DNA of 41,672 nucleotides, taken from contig NZ_QAAE01000025.1 in the NCBI RefSeq assembly GCF_003046585.1, positions 1 through 41,672 on the forward strand, given 5' to 3'. This DNA comes from Nitrosomonas aestuarii (GTDB taxonomy: Bacteria; Pseudomonadota; Gammaproteobacteria; Burkholderiales; Nitrosomonadaceae). This document shows positions 5,448 to 16,025 of the stretch, in pieces; positions within the stretch are counted from its first letter, which is position 1, and each line of letters begins with the position of its first letter. The position numbers were made by a program, and so were the translations under genes. A model generated the notes under the pieces. The model had not been told where the DNA came from and did not search any database. It was given only the letters and a program-made list of their open reading frames with translations.

Positions 5448-6043
5448 TTACGCATGACCTTTTCGGATGCAGACAACGCATCGATAAAAAGAGGTCTGCT
5501 AAATAATCGCTCAGAATATTTTAATAGTGCGGCAGCCTGTTTGGGCAATTTAATTCCGTAATGCTCAAGTCGCCACAATAACGGCGCAATAGCGACATCC
5601 AACATTGAAAATTCGTCACCCAGCATAAATTTTTGCTTCTCAAATATGGGAGCAATCAGCGTCAGGTTTTCTGCAATGGCAACACGTGCTTTCTCTATTG
5701 CTTTAGCATCTGCACTTTCAATTTCATCAATATAGCAAAACAGTTCCTGTTCAAAGCGATACAGCAACAATCTGGCGCGTGCACGCATTACCGGATCGGC
5801 TGGCATCAACTGCGGATGTGGAAAACGATCGTCAATATATTCATTAATGATATTGGATTCGTATAGAACCAGATCCCGCTCTACCAGAATCGGTGCTTTT
5901 CCATATGGACTCATTACTGCAAGATCTTCAGGCTTGTTATTTGGATCAACATCAATTACTTCAAAGTCCATATCCTTTTCGTGTAAAACGATGCGGCAGC
6001 GATGGCTATAAGGACAGGTAATTGTTGAGTACAAAGTCATCAT
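5444..6043 (-). CDS. sspA: SspA, stringent starvation protein A
   Basis: This GST-fold protein binds RNA polymerase and supports stationary-phase and acid-stress transcription in enterobacteria. The thioredoxin-like N-domain begins LYSTITCPYSHRCRIVL, and the all-alpha C-domain follows from about residue 85. The surface motif PHP (in DDRFPHPQLMP), important for SspA function, is present. An open frame extends upstream to 6091, but the family normally starts at the Met-Met pair around 6043/6040, giving about 199 aa. It lies 48 bp after petC on the same strand, the common betaproteobacterial petABC-sspAB arrangement, so it may be co-transcribed with the bc1 genes. Confidence 0.93.
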   Translation of the reverse strand: MMTLYSTITCPYSHRCRIVLHEKDMDFEVIDVDPNNKPEDLAVMSPYGKAPILVERDLVLYESNIINEYIDDRFPHPQLMPADPVMRARARLLLYRFEQELFCYIDEIESADAKAIEKARVAIAENLTLIAPIFEKQKFMLGDEFSMLDVAIAPLLWRLEHYGIKLPKQAAALLKYSERLFSRPLFIDALSASEKVMRK

Positions 6044-6091
6044 AATTATATTTTCCCCATGCTTATACTTGAGATATGAAAAGCTTATCAA

Positions 6092-6817
6092 TCAATGTAT
6101 GTCTTTCCAATATTCTCGATACAAGGCATAGGTCAACCCCAGCATGCCAAACAGGAATATCATAACCATGATGCCCAAGCGCTTACGATCATTTGCGCCG
6201 GGTTCACCGAGATAAACCAGATAATTCACCAAATCAGCAACATACTGATCATATTCAGACACGGTCATCAAGCCCGGTTTAGCCAACTCCAAACTTTTTA
6301 CTTCTTTACCATCAACGGTCTGCACAACAAGCTTTTGTTCACCCTGTAGTTCATAAAGCACGTGCGGCATGGCTGCACGATCAAAAACAAGATTATTCCA
6401 GCCTGGCACTGTTGTATCATCACGATAAAAAGCGCGCAGGTATGTATACAACCAATCCGCACCTCTTGAACGTGCAATCACCGACAAATCTGGTGGTGCC
6501 ACACCAAACCATTCTTCACCTTCATTTTTACGCATGGCTGATAGCATCAACTCGCCTGCCTTTTGGTCTGTTAAAACCAATTTATCGAGTACTTCGGCTT
6601 CGCTATCCAAACCGATATCGCGATGACGGTTGTAGCGCATAAAACTAGCGCCATGGCATGTCAGGCAATAGTTTACAAAGGATTCGGCACCACGCTGTAA
6701 TGCCTCATTATCTGTTGTATCAATAGGCGCCGCATCTAGTGGCATCCCAGGCTCTGCAGCGAACAAACTCATTGGAGCCATAAACAAGACAAGTAGAAAT
6801 ATTTTTATTTTATTCAT
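6092..6817 (-). CDS. petC: Cytochrome c1, bc1 complex
   Basis: This 241-aa protein is the haem c subunit that passes electrons from the Rieske protein to soluble cytochrome c. It has a signal peptide (about 1-21, ending LFAAEPG), a CLTCH haem-attachment site at about 51-55, a likely axial Met in the AAMPHVLYEL segment, and one C-terminal transmembrane anchor (about 214-232) followed by YREYWKDI. The length matches bacterial cytochrome c1. Its start overlaps the end of petB by 4 bp. Confidence 0.96.
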   Translation of the reverse strand: MNKIKIFLLVLFMAPMSLFAAEPGMPLDAAPIDTTDNEALQRGAESFVNYCLTCHGASFMRYNRHRDIGLDSEAEVLDKLVLTDQKAGELMLSAMRKNEGEEWFGVAPPDLSVIARSRGADWLYTYLRAFYRDDTTVPGWNNLVFDRAAMPHVLYELQGEQKLVVQTVDGKEVKSLELAKPGLMTVSEYDQYVADLVNYLVYLGEPGANDRKRLGIMVMIFLFGMLGLTYALYREYWKDIH

Positions 6818-8061
6818 TTGGTTACTCTTTTAGGCTCAGGTTTTGTTTTATCTATTTTGCTGTACCAAGGCATTAAAATAAAGAACGCAAAATAAATAAC
6901 TGAAAAGATTTGCGCTAACAGGGTATATAGCGGTGTAGGCGATTGCGTGCCCAACCATCCTAGGACAAAAAAGCTGATAACAAAAAGCGTTAAAGCAAAT
7001 TTAAAAATCGGGCCTTTATAACGAATGGATTTAACAGGACTCCTGTCAAGCCACGGCAAGAAACAGAAAACAGCAACACCGGCAACCATTAAAATCACAC
7101 CCCACAATTTCGCATCAACCCAAAGGAAGTTTACTGTGACTGCTCGCAGCATTGAATAATAAGGGGTGAAATACCACACTGGCGCGATATGATCCGGTGT
7201 TTTTAATGTGTCAGCCGGAATGAAATTATTGTGTTCCAAGAAATACCCACCCATTTCCGGTGCAAAGAAAATGATTCCGCAAAACACAATCAAAAATATA
7301 ACAACGCCAAAAATATCCTTCACGGTGTAATAAGGATGAAACGGGATCCCATCAACTGGTATTTTTGTTTGCGGATTTTTATTTTCTTTAATTTCGATAC
7401 CGTCCGGGTTATTTGAACCGACTTCATGTAAAGCAATAATATGTACAAACACCAGAACCACAATTAAAACTGGCAGCGTCACAACATGGTAGGCAAAGAA
7501 GCGGTTAAGCGCCGCATCCGAAAGCATAAAGTCACCTAATATCCAGTTATGGAGTGTTTCACCAATAAAAGGAATGGCTTCAAACATACTTACAATCACT
7601 TGCGCGCCCCAGTATGACATTTGTCCCCAAGGCAAAATATAACCAGTGAATGCCAGACTCATCAAAACAAAAAATATGCCCATACCGATTAACCATAAAA
7701 GCTCGCGTGGTTTTCGATAAGAACCGTACATCATGCCACGAAACATGTGCAAATATACAACCACAAAGAACATGGATGCACCGGTAGAATGCATATAACG
7801 AATCAGCCAGCCGTAATCAACATCACGCATGATATATTCCACTGAAGCAAAAGCCAGACTTGAATCCGGCTTATAACTCATGGTAAGAAAAATACCAGTA
7901 ACCAACTGATTTACAAGCACCAGGAGTGCCAATGAACCAAAGAAATACCAGAAATTAAAATTCTTTGGTGCGTAATATTCAGTAAAATGCTCTTTCCAGG
8001 TAGACACCAGCGGAAAGCGTTTGTCTATCCATTCAAGAAACGTATTGTTTTGCTTGTTCAT
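6814..8061 (-). CDS. petB: Cytochrome b, bc1 complex
   Basis: This 415-aa polytopic membrane protein carries the two b haems and both quinone sites. The paired haem-ligand histidines are seen in the second helix (RYMHSTGASMFF and YLHMFRG) and in the fourth (FAYHVVTLP and VHIIALHEVG). The Qo motif is PVWYF (in APVWYFTPYYSML), the PVWY variant of the PEWY motif seen in beta/gammaproteobacteria. It has eight or more membrane helices and a C-terminal extension. It begins directly after the petA stop with no gap. In an ammonia oxidiser the complex would serve both forward electron transfer and reverse flow to NAD. Confidence 0.96.
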   Translation of the reverse strand: MNKQNNTFLEWIDKRFPLVSTWKEHFTEYYAPKNFNFWYFFGSLALLVLVNQLVTGIFLTMSYKPDSSLAFASVEYIMRDVDYGWLIRYMHSTGASMFFVVVYLHMFRGMMYGSYRKPRELLWLIGMGIFFVLMSLAFTGYILPWGQMSYWGAQVIVSMFEAIPFIGETLHNWILGDFMLSDAALNRFFAYHVVTLPVLIVVLVFVHIIALHEVGSNNPDGIEIKENKNPQTKIPVDGIPFHPYYTVKDIFGVVIFLIVFCGIIFFAPEMGGYFLEHNNFIPADTLKTPDHIAPVWYFTPYYSMLRAVTVNFLWVDAKLWGVILMVAGVAVFCFLPWLDRSPVKSIRYKGPIFKFALTLFVISFFVLGWLGTQSPTPLYTLLAQIFSVIYFAFFILMPWYSKIDKTKPEPKRVTK

Positions 8062-8670
8062 TTATGCAGTTTCCTTGCTTTCTGCCCCAATTAAAAGGAC
8101 GTTATCACTTAAATAAACATGAGGTGGAACTACCAAATTTGTTGGCGCAGGCACACTCTTGTAAACGCGGCCTGCCAGATCAAATTTAGAGCCATGGCAA
8201 GGACAGAAAAAACCACCTAACCAATCAGATCCCAGGTCTTCAGGCGCGATATCTTTCCTAAAAACTGGAGAACATCCCAAGTGCGTACAAATACCCTCCA
8301 CAACCAGAATTTCAGATTTGATTGAACGCGTTCTGTTTTTTGCGTAATCAGGCTGCTGCTCTTTTTCTGAATTCGGATCAGCCAGTTGAGGTTCCAGTTT
8401 CTCAAGTGTAGCCAGCATTTGAGGTGTCCGGTCCAGAATCCACACTACACGCCCACGCCATTCAACCATGAGCAGCATACCCGGTTCAAGTTTGGATATA
8501 TCAACTTCAACCGGTGCGCCTGCAGCCTTGGCACGCTCACTTGGCATCATGCTCAGAACAAAGGGCGCCACAATACCAACTCCCGCAACCCCACCTGCTA
8601 CAGAAGTCGCAGCAACCAGGAACTTTCTTCTTCCACTCATCTCATTATTAATGCTGAAACTATCTGCCAT
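8062..8670 (-). CDS. petA: Rieske iron-sulfur protein, bc1 complex
   Basis: This 202-aa protein has a twin-arginine type N-terminus (SGRRKFLVAATS) followed by a hydrophobic anchor (about 17-40) and an Ala/Gly hinge before the soluble 2Fe-2S domain. The cluster-binding boxes CTHLGC and CPCHGS are intact, including the disulfide cysteines. It is the first gene of petABC. Its promoter should lie in the 8671-9207 gap. It donates electrons from quinol to cytochrome c1. Confidence 0.96.
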   Translation of the reverse strand: MADSFSINNEMSGRRKFLVAATSVAGGVAGVGIVAPFVLSMMPSERAKAAGAPVEVDISKLEPGMLLMVEWRGRVVWILDRTPQMLATLEKLEPQLADPNSEKEQQPDYAKNRTRSIKSEILVVEGICTHLGCSPVFRKDIAPEDLGSDWLGGFFCPCHGSKFDLAGRVYKSVPAPTNLVVPPHVYLSDNVLLIGAESKETA

Positions 8671-9207
8671 ATTTTAAAATTCCATCAATTATTTTTTTCA
8701 TGCAATATCAGTTACATGTATATGCAAAACCGTTAAAAAACTTCTATCCGGCACTTTTTTCAGGAGTGTCATTCTCACTCAAAGTCTTAAAAAATGTACT
8801 CGATCCGCCAGATACTCTGATTCAATATAAAGCTGTCTGTCTTAGCCGTCTGTCTTAAGAAATTCGAGAAACGAAGCTCTAACAACTCAAGCATATGTTT
8901 TTTCTCAATAAACATATGGAATTAAAGTGTGTTTACGCGCGCGCTCTCGACACATTAAAACATCGCTTTTGATTTGTTATTATTTTTAGACAGCCCCTTG
9001 GATAAATGGGCCGCATTATACCATAAGCATGACAGGGATATACTAAAAAAACTTTTTCTAATAAAGTATCGTTCCATTTTAAATCGAAACAGCGAGGTGC
9101 TATACAGAGTCGGTATTGCCGTACACTGTCGCTCAACTTCAAAACAGGTACAACCCCCTTTTGCGGTACTCAGAACCGATAAATATGACAGAATAACTTA
9201 TATAAAA
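8671..9207. promoter_or_regulatory. Long gap between secA and petA with hairpin and -10-like site
   Basis: No gene is convincing in these 537 bases. CATATGTTT (8892-8900) and AAACATATG (8910-8918) make a perfect 9-bp inverted repeat. GTCTGTCTTA occurs twice close together near 8832-8857. On the minus strand TGGTATAAT (about 9013-9021) is a textbook extended -10, which would give petA a leader of about 340 bases or start a small RNA. No clear terminator for secA is visible. Confidence 0.45.
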
Positions 9208-11931
9208 TTACCGAATCTTGCCATGACACTGTTTATATTTCTTGCCTGAGCCGCATGGGCAAGGCTGGTTGCGTCCAATCTTGTCTCCCTGACGCACAAA
9301 GGGCTGCAATGCTGTCTCGTCAGAATCCTTACCGCCATCCATACCGCCAGACACATTATCGTGATGATATTCCACTTTATCAGGTGACTTGAGTGTTTCC
9401 GTGACAGCCTCAACCTGCTGCTCATTTTTAATTTGAACGGTTAATAATATTCTGGTTACTTCCGCCTTTATTTCTTCGAGCATATTGGTAAACAGCTCAA
9501 ATGCCTCACGCTTATATTCCTGCTTTGGATTTTTTTGGGCGTAACCACGCAAGTGTATGCCTTGCCGCAAGTGGTCCAATGCTGCCAGATGTTCACGCCA
9601 ATGCGCATCAATAATCTGCAACATCAGCGCACGCTCATATTGATGCATAATATCAGCACCGATCTGATCCACCTTACCTTGATAGTGCTGCGCCGCGATT
9701 TCTATGATTCGATCACATAACGTTTCTTCGTGCAAATCCGATTCTTCGTCCAGCCACTTCTGAACGGGCAAATGCAGTTGATATTCGGACGCCAACGCTT
9801 TCTCCAATCCTGGCACATCCCATTGTTCTTCGACGCTTTGCGGTGGGATATGCAGATTAAAAAGACTGGTCAACACGCTCTCACGAACAGCAGTAATGGT
9901 TTCTGTAATATCATGTTCCGCTTCCAACAATTCATTACGCTGCTGATATATAACGTTACGCTGATCATTAGCCACATCATCATAATCCAGCAGCTGTTTC
10001 CGTATATCAAAATTTCGCGCCTCAACCTTTCGCTGCGCGTTTTCTATCGCACGTGTAACCCAAGGATGCTCAATGGCTTCTCCCTCAGGCATTTTAAGAC
10101 GCGTCATGATATTGGCAACACGATCAGACGCAAAAATGCGCAGCAGAGGATCCTCCAGTGAAAGATAAAAACGGCTTGATCCGGCATCACCCTGCCTGCC
10201 CGAACGGCCACGCAACTGATTATCTACACGACGCGACTCATGGCGCTCTGTACCAATGATATGCAACCCCCCTTTTTGCAGGACTTCATCATGCATCACC
10301 TGCCATTTTTCGAGGATCGTCTTGATACGTTTTTCTTTTTCGGCATCGCTCAATTTTTCATCACGCCGCATGCCTTCAATTTCTGGCTCAGGATTACCAC
10401 CCAACACAATATCCGTACCCCGCCCGGCCATATTGGTCGCAATGGTGACCATTTTTGGGCGTCCAGCCTGAACAATAATATTGGCCTCGCTAGCATGCTG
10501 TTTGGCGTTCAGTACCTGGTGCGGTAGTTTTGCACGATCCAGCAACTTAGATAACAAGACGTTGTTTTCAATAGATGTCGTACCTACGAGGACAGGCTGA
10601 CCCTTCTCATAACACTCTCTGATTCCTTCGATAATGGCGTTATTTTTTTCATCCATGGTACGAAAAACCTGATCCATACGATCATCACGTATCATAGGAC
10701 GATGCGTTGGAACAATCACAGTCTCTAGACCGTAAATTTGCTGAAATTCTGCAGCTTCGGTATCCGCCGTGCCAGTCATGCCCGCCAATTTATGATACAT
10801 GCGGAAATAGTTCTGAAAAGTAATTGAAGCCAGAGTCTGGTTCTCCTTCTGAATGGCAACACCCTCTTTTGCTTCAACCGCTTGATGCAACCCATCAGAC
10901 CAGCGTCGACCGGCCATCAGACGCCCCGTAAATTCATCGACAATGACAACTTCGCCGTCTTGTAACACGTAATGCTGATCCAGGAAATACAGAGCATGCG
11001 CACGCAGACCTGCAGTCAAATGATGAATCAAACTCACATTTGCCGGATCATACAGACTGGTACCCGATTTGAGCAAACCCGCTTCCGCCAGAAGCTTCTC
11101 AGCATGCTCAAAACCTTCTTCACTCAATGTCACCTGATGCGCTTTTTCATCAACACTATAATCACCCGGGCTGTCTTCTTTTTCCTGGCGGGTTAATTTT
11201 GGTATTAGTTTGTTGATACGAACATAGATCTCCGTATCACCCTCAGCCTGGCCCGAAATAATAAGCGGCGTTCGCGCCTCGTCAATCAAAATAGAATCCA
11301 CCTCATCCACGATCGCAAAGTTGAGATGGCGCTGTACGCGCTCAGCCTGATGTGTCACCATATTGTCACGCAAATAATCAAAGCCGTATTCATTATTGGT
11401 GCCATAGGTAATATCTGCTGCATAAGCAGCCTGTTTATCTTCACGCGGCATTTGACCGTAGATGACGCCGACACTGATCCCCAAAAATTCATAGATCTTG
11501 CCCATCCAACCAGCGTCACGCTTTGCCAAATAATCATTGACAGTCACTACATGAACACCATGACCTGACAAAGCATTCAGATATGCAGGCAAAGTCGCCA
11601 TGAGCGTTTTACCTTCACCTGTACGCATTTCCGAAATCTTACCATCATGCAAAACCATTCCGCCAATCAACTGCACATCAAAATGGCGCATGTTGAGTAC
11701 GCGTTTACCCACCTCGCGCACCACAGCGAATGCCTCAGGCAGTATTGCATCCAACGTTTCTCCACCATCAATACGCTGCTTAAATTCGTCTGTCTTGGCG
11801 CGTAACTCAGCATCCGTCAACAGCTCGATTTCAGCTTCAAGTGAATTAATCGCATCAACAGTTTTAGAGTACTGCTTGACTATGCGGTCATTACGACTTC
11901 CAAAGACTTTTTTGAGTAGATTACTTAGCAT
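9208..11931 (-). CDS. secA: SecA, preprotein translocase ATPase
   Basis: At 907 aa this is full length for SecA. It drives secretory proteins through SecYEG. Visible parts are the first nucleotide-binding fold with [13 protein letters not shown] and the [11 protein letters not shown] box, the preprotein cross-linking domain, the second helicase fold ([24 protein letters not shown]), and the C-terminal zinc motif [14 protein letters not shown], which binds SecB and lipids. The gene follows an M23 peptidase gene that ends with its own terminator, so secA probably has a separate promoter in 11932-11966. No SecM-type arrest peptide is seen upstream. Confidence 0.98.
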   Translation of the reverse strand: MLSNLLKKVFGSRNDRIVKQYSKTVDAINSLEAEIELLTDAELRAKTDEFKQRIDGGETLDAILPEAFAVVREVGKRVLNMRHFDVQLIGGMVLHDGKISEMRTGEGKTLMATLPAYLNALSGHGVHVVTVNDYLAKRDAGWMGKIYEFLGISVGVIYGQMPREDKQAAYAADITYGTNNEYGFDYLRDNMVTHQAERVQRHLNFAIVDEVDSILIDEARTPLIISGQAEGDTEIYVRINKLIPKLTRQEKEDSPGDYSVDEKAHQVTLSEEGFEHAEKLLAEAGLLKSGTSLYDPANVSLIHHLTAGLRAHALYFLDQHYVLQDGEVVIVDEFTGRLMAGRRWSDGLHQAVEAKEGVAIQKENQTLASITFQNYFRMYHKLAGMTGTADTEAAEFQQIYGLETVIVPTHRPMIRDDRMDQVFRTMDEKNNAIIEGIRECYEKGQPVLVGTTSIENNVLLSKLLDRAKLPHQVLNAKQHASEANIIVQAGRPKMVTIATNMAGRGTDIVLGGNPEPEIEGMRRDEKLSDAEKEKRIKTILEKWQVMHDEVLQKGGLHIIGTERHESRRVDNQLRGRSGRQGDAGSSRFYLSLEDPLLRIFASDRVANIMTRLKMPEGEAIEHPWVTRAIENAQRKVEARNFDIRKQLLDYDDVANDQRNVIYQQRNELLEAEHDITETITAVRESVLTSLFNLHIPPQSVEEQWDVPGLEKALASEYQLHLPVQKWLDEESDLHEETLCDRIIEIAAQHYQGKVDQIGADIMHQYERALMLQIIDAHWREHLAALDHLRQGIHLRGYAQKNPKQEYKREAFELFTNMLEEIKAEVTRILLTVQIKNEQQVEAVTETLKSPDKVEYHHDNVSGGMDGGKDSDETALQPFVRQGDKIGRNQPCPCGSGKKYKQCHGKIR

Positions 11932-11954
11932 AACAATGAAATAAAATTAATATT

Positions 11955-11990
11955 CGGAAAAAACAAAGAGTGAGACATTTGCCTCACTCT
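11955..11990 (-). terminator. Intrinsic terminator after the M23 peptidase gene
   Basis: AGAGTGAG (11967-11974) pairs with CTCACTCT (11983-11990) around an 8-base loop. Read on the minus strand the hairpin is followed by TTTGTTTTTTCC, a typical U-rich tail. It separates the M23 gene from secA. Confidence 0.75.
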
Positions 11991-12106
11991 ATATAAATCT
12001 GTGAAAGAAAAGCAACGGTTAGAACAATATACTAATGCATTCAATCGGTACCTTACGATAATCAACACTGGACGCCAATTGATTACCTGGTCACATTTAT
12101 AATCAA

Positions 12107-13024
12107 TCAGCCCGGTTTTTTTAGAAATCGAGATGGATTTTGCGGCACATCTTTATGCCTTATTTCGAAATGCAAATGCGGCCCTGTTGAACGCCCGGTA
12201 CTGCCAACTTCCGCGATTTTCTGCCCTTGTGTAACAACCTGGCCGACTTCAACATGCAACCTTGAGGCATGCGCATAACGGCTTAAGATATCATCGCCAT
12301 GGTCAATTTCGACCATCTTACCATACACAGAATGCCTGTCGGAATAAACAACGACCCCGCCGGCTGCTGCATGAATAGGCGTCCCTATTTTCGCCGCAAA
12401 ATCTACGCCTTCATGAAAAGCGCGTTTTCCTGTAAAAGGATCAAATCGGAATCCAAAGCCCGAAGAATACCAGTCGGTTTCAACCGGCATGACCGTAGGC
12501 AACACGCGTTGTGACAACCGCTCACTGCGAAACAGCACCTCCATTGCGCCGAGCTTATCCGTTCGCTCATCCAGCATCATGGATAACTCATGCAGTTTTC
12601 GGTCAAGTTCATTTATTGAAACAACATCGGCGTGCAAATCCTCATATGCGCCACCTTGTCCTGGCGGCTGATCCAGCATGAAATCTTCAAGCTCCAGACC
12701 GGATGATTCCAGCAACTGAACCCCCAGAGCGTCAAGACGCATCAACTGCGCTTGCATTTGCCCCAGTTTGGTTGCCATCATATTCAAGTTGTCATGTAAC
12801 TGCGATTGTATCTTTTGATGTCTTTTTTCCTGTGGATTGACCAACAATGCTTTTAGAAACGGCGCATCTATTCGATCCGCATAACGTAGCGACAAAAAAT
12901 TCAAACCTAAAGCCATTGACAGCACAGCCATTAGTAATACAACTGTAAATAATGTAAGATGTACCTTAGTTAACACAATTTTTTTTGCTTGTGCAGATCG
13001 GCTGGAAATCAAAATAATATTCAT
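12107..13024 (-). CDS. M23 family (LytM-type) peptidoglycan peptidase
   Basis: This 305-aa protein has one N-terminal membrane helix (about 22-45), a helical, probably coiled-coil middle (about 68-155) and a C-terminal LytM/M23 domain (about 185-300). The zinc-binding residues are intact: His and Asp in FHEGVDF and the HLHFEI motif near the end, with Gly-rich strands GTPIHAAAGGVV between them. It is therefore likely an active periplasmic endopeptidase cutting cross-links in murein. An M23 gene between dciA and secA is a common betaproteobacterial arrangement. Only 32 bases separate it from the divergent dciA gene. Confidence 0.9.
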   Translation of the reverse strand: MNIILISSRSAQAKKIVLTKVHLTLFTVVLLMAVLSMALGLNFLSLRYADRIDAPFLKALLVNPQEKRHQKIQSQLHDNLNMMATKLGQMQAQLMRLDALGVQLLESSGLELEDFMLDQPPGQGGAYEDLHADVVSINELDRKLHELSMMLDERTDKLGAMEVLFRSERLSQRVLPTVMPVETDWYSSGFGFRFDPFTGKRAFHEGVDFAAKIGTPIHAAAGGVVVYSDRHSVYGKMVEIDHGDDILSRYAHASRLHVEVGQVVTQGQKIAEVGSTGRSTGPHLHFEIRHKDVPQNPSRFLKKPG

Positions 13025-13056
13025 AGTGTTAATTCTGGATATTTTTTAAAATAACC

Positions 13057-13524
13057 ATGACCTCTCAGAATATAAAAAAATATCTTCGTACCCTAGGTAG
13101 AAATCCTGAATACACAGATTTGTTTAATCAGGTAACGCAATTAAATAAAATGCAACAAATGCTAACGACATCAACCGTTATTCCGATTCATCTCATTAAA
13201 CATTGCCAACTTGGCCAGATAACGCGCGGCCGGTTAACACTACTGGCTGAAAATGCATCCGTTGCAGCAAAACTCAAACACATTTCACCGTCGATCTTGC
13301 AAAAAATACAAAATCTAGGATGGGAAATTACAGCAATCAAAATTTTGGTGCAGAAACCAGGCCATACCAGTTCTACTGCTATATCACATCCGGTGAAAAC
13401 ATTTCATTTAAAAAAAACAAAAATCAGCAATGCGGGCATTGAATGCCTAAATCGCCTGACCCTTACATTACCGGATTCGGAACTCAAAAACAGCATCCAA
13501 CGACTTCTTAAGAATCACGCCTAA
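13057..13524 (+). CDS. dciA: DciA-family (DUF721) helicase loader
   Basis: This 155-aa basic protein matches the DUF721/DciA pattern: a short KH-like domain with RGRLTLLAENASVAAKLKHISPSIL (about 50-75), which is the family signature region, followed by an Ile/Lys-rich strand and a lysine-rich tail. DciA is the replicative-helicase (DnaB) loader in bacteria lacking DnaC. Position beside the M23 peptidase and secA supports this. No clear ribosome-binding site precedes the ATG and the divergent spacer is very short, so the message may have little or no leader. Confidence 0.8.
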   Translation: MTSQNIKKYLRTLGRNPEYTDLFNQVTQLNKMQQMLTTSTVIPIHLIKHCQLGQITRGRLTLLAENASVAAKLKHISPSILQKIQNLGWEITAIKILVQKPGHTSSTAISHPVKTFHLKKTKISNAGIECLNRLTLTLPDSELKNSIQRLLKNHA

Positions 13525-14039
13525 GATTTTATTGCATAATCGAGTTGATGCGATCACCAAGTGCACCTGCCTCACTTACCAAACAATTAACCCCATTCAT
13601 AACCCCAATTCTAAAATAATTCAAAATCAATGTCATATTGTTTTTATAGGCTATCAGTATTCATTATCGCCGCAACTTGCTGACAAGCTGGCATCTATGC
13701 AAAAAAACACTACCGTCAGTATCACTGCATCGCGCCACCGCGCGAACATTTTCGGGAAAAATTTTTTGGCTCACTTAATCAAATCATATTATCTAAAAAT
13801 GAATGCATCGATTACGGTCATTTTCTTGAGTTCGGCTCGATTTTTGCAATCAATTTTCATGCCAAATTAACTGTCTCGTATATAATCGGCACAATATTTC
13901 ATAGAATTCTGGCTGCAGAATTCTCAACACACAGGCAACACGCCACTTACACATGCCGTTTTGCTGAGCTTATGTTAATTGTATCGCAACTTCTTAGTCA
14001 TTTTTCCATCCAATCGATTTTATAAAAACCATCTTATCT
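13525..14039. other. Gap before the RNB gene, no supported gene
   Basis: Open frames here have no recognisable protein character. A TATAAT box lies at 13881-13886 (in CTCGTATAATCGG), a fair -10 for the downstream exoribonuclease gene, without a good -35 at 16-18 bases. The leader to the ATG at 14040 would be about 145 bases. Confidence 0.4.
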
Positions 14040-15896
14040 ATGAATGTTTTTTATGAAGAGTCAGGAAGTTTCAAAGTAGGCGCCATCCTGGCTGACAACA
14101 CTACGTCGCTGCAAGTGGAAGCAGCACATGGCAAGCGCTCTAAAATCAAAGCAGCATCCGTTCTGCTGCGCTTTGACACACCAACCTTATCCGAGTTTAT
14201 GAATCAGGCACAAAAAGTAGCGGATGAATTGGACCCCGATTTCCTTTGGGAATGTTGTGGGCAAGACACCGAATTCGAGAGTGACACGCTTGCTGCTGAC
14301 TATTTCGGACATACTCCCAATCCGGTGGAGGCAGCTGCAACAATAATCTTGTTACATAATGCGCCAATGTATTTTTACAAAAAAGGCAAAGGCCGCTATA
14401 AAGCTGCACCGCCAGATGCGCTCAAGGCTGCAATTGCCAGTCAGGAAAAAAAACGCCAGCAGGCTGAACTTAAAGCACGTTACGTAGAACAACTTTGCAG
14501 TGCCGTCTTGCCGGAAGAATTCAAATCCATTACTTCCAATTTACTCTACAATCCGGACAAAAACACTATTGAGTGGAAAGCGCTTTACGATGCATGCGTG
14601 CGGATGAAGCTGTCGGTACCCAGGTTGCTGGAAAAATGCGGGGCCATCACTTCGTCACATGATTATCATTTTAATCAGTTTCTCTGGGAACATTTTCCCA
14701 ACGGGATAGATTTTAGCGAAATTAACAGACAACAGGATTTAAATGAATCTCATGATCTGCCCATCGCCGAAGCTGCTGCTTTCAGTATTGATGATGCGTC
14801 CACCACAGAAATTGATGATGCCTTTTCGATTACACCTTTAAAACTAGGTAGTTTCCGCATCGGCATTCATATTGCAGCGCCTGCATTGGGTATTCAACCG
14901 GATTCTCCACTGGATATGACCGCAGCCAAACGTCTGTCAACAGTCTATGTACCCGGTAGAAAGATTACCATGTTGCCGGATACCGCCATTGATCACTACA
15001 CACTCAGTGAAAATCGAATGTGTCCGGCTGTTTCGCTATATCTGGACGTTGCTGATGACTACACGGTCACGCATATTGAAAGCCGAATCGAAAAGATAAA
15101 TATTGCAGAAAACCTGCGCCATGATACGCTGGAAACCTATTTTAATGAAAACACGCTGAATGAAAATGATTTAAAGCATCCTTTCATAGAAGAATTACGT
15201 ATCTTATGGCATTTTGCCTGCAAAATGGAAACCATCCGTGGCAAGGCCAGCGACAGCAAAAACGACAAGATTGATTATACTTTTGATGTCAGCGATGACC
15301 ATGTCGCGATCAGGGAACGCAGACGCGGATCACCCATAGATAAGGTCGTTTCCGAACTCATGATTTACGCTAACACAGAATGGGGCAAGCAGCTTGCAAA
15401 CGCAAATATTGCGGGGATATATCGCAACCAGGGTAATGGCAAAGTCAAAATGAGCACTTCACCTGCACCACACCAAGGGTTGGGCGTTGCACAATATGCG
15501 TGGATCAGTTCACCCATGCGCCGTTACGTCGATCTGATCAACCAACGACAACTGATCGCGATGATACGTAACGAAACACCACCATACACACGCGAAAACG
15601 ACAGTCTGTTGATCGCCATGCGGGATTTTGAAATCGCGCATGGCTTTTATAGTGATTTCCAGCGCGCCATGGAGCATTACTGGTGTTTACGCTGGTTGAT
15701 ACAAGAGAACATCCAGACCATAAATGCGCAAGTTATCAAAGAGAACCTTGTCAAGTTTGATCATATGCCACTGGTCATGCGCGTACCGTCGCTGCCCAAC
15801 ATGGCCCCGGATGCTTATGTGAAACTGGAAATTTTGGATATTGATCTTTTGGATCGAAGTCTGCAGGTAAAATTTGTCCAGAAACTGGAATCATAA
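14040..15896 (+). CDS. RNB-family 3'-5' exoribonuclease (RNase II/R-like)
   Basis: This 618-aa protein carries the RNB catalytic domain. The signature SIDDASTTEIDDAFSI (about 248-263) contains the four aspartates that bind magnesium, and later parts of the domain are seen at VPGRKITMLP and SPMRRYVDLINQRQ. The N-terminal part (about 1-200) includes a cold-shock-like beginning and a winged-helix-like segment. It is shorter than RNase R and lacks its long basic tail, so it is closer to the RNase II-like proteins of betaproteobacteria. The likely role is processive degradation of single-stranded RNA. It is followed by TonB-like and aroE genes on the same strand. Confidence 0.88.
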   Translation: MNVFYEESGSFKVGAILADNTTSLQVEAAHGKRSKIKAASVLLRFDTPTLSEFMNQAQKVADELDPDFLWECCGQDTEFESDTLAADYFGHTPNPVEAAATIILLHNAPMYFYKKGKGRYKAAPPDALKAAIASQEKKRQQAELKARYVEQLCSAVLPEEFKSITSNLLYNPDKNTIEWKALYDACVRMKLSVPRLLEKCGAITSSHDYHFNQFLWEHFPNGIDFSEINRQQDLNESHDLPIAEAAAFSIDDASTTEIDDAFSITPLKLGSFRIGIHIAAPALGIQPDSPLDMTAAKRLSTVYVPGRKITMLPDTAIDHYTLSENRMCPAVSLYLDVADDYTVTHIESRIEKINIAENLRHDTLETYFNENTLNENDLKHPFIEELRILWHFACKMETIRGKASDSKNDKIDYTFDVSDDHVAIRERRRGSPIDKVVSELMIYANTEWGKQLANANIAGIYRNQGNGKVKMSTSPAPHQGLGVAQYAWISSPMRRYVDLINQRQLIAMIRNETPPYTRENDSLLIAMRDFEIAHGFYSDFQRAMEHYWCLRWLIQENIQTINAQVIKENLVKFDHMPLVMRVPSLPNMAPDAYVKLEILDIDLLDRSLQVKFVQKLES

Positions 15897-16025
15897 CACT
15901 ACGCAATATGCGTTAAAAACACGTTAATCAGCCTTATTACTTTGTGATTTTATGTGACAATTTTTCAGTTGTTGCCTAAAATATTATAATTTTATATTCT
16001 CAACTTAACATCAGGGTTTCAATCT

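Noticed and set aside
8892..8918. Intrinsic terminator of secA
   Set aside because: The hairpin is about 300 bases past the secA stop and is AT-rich, with no T-tract directly following on the minus strand.
9198..9425. Small frame over the secA 3' end
   Set aside because: It is a shadow of secA, whose zinc-motif C-terminus is intact in the main frame.
13532..13870. 112-aa open frame after dciA
   Set aside because: No ribosome-binding site, no recognisable domain, poor coding character and overlap with the probable promoter region of the RNB gene.
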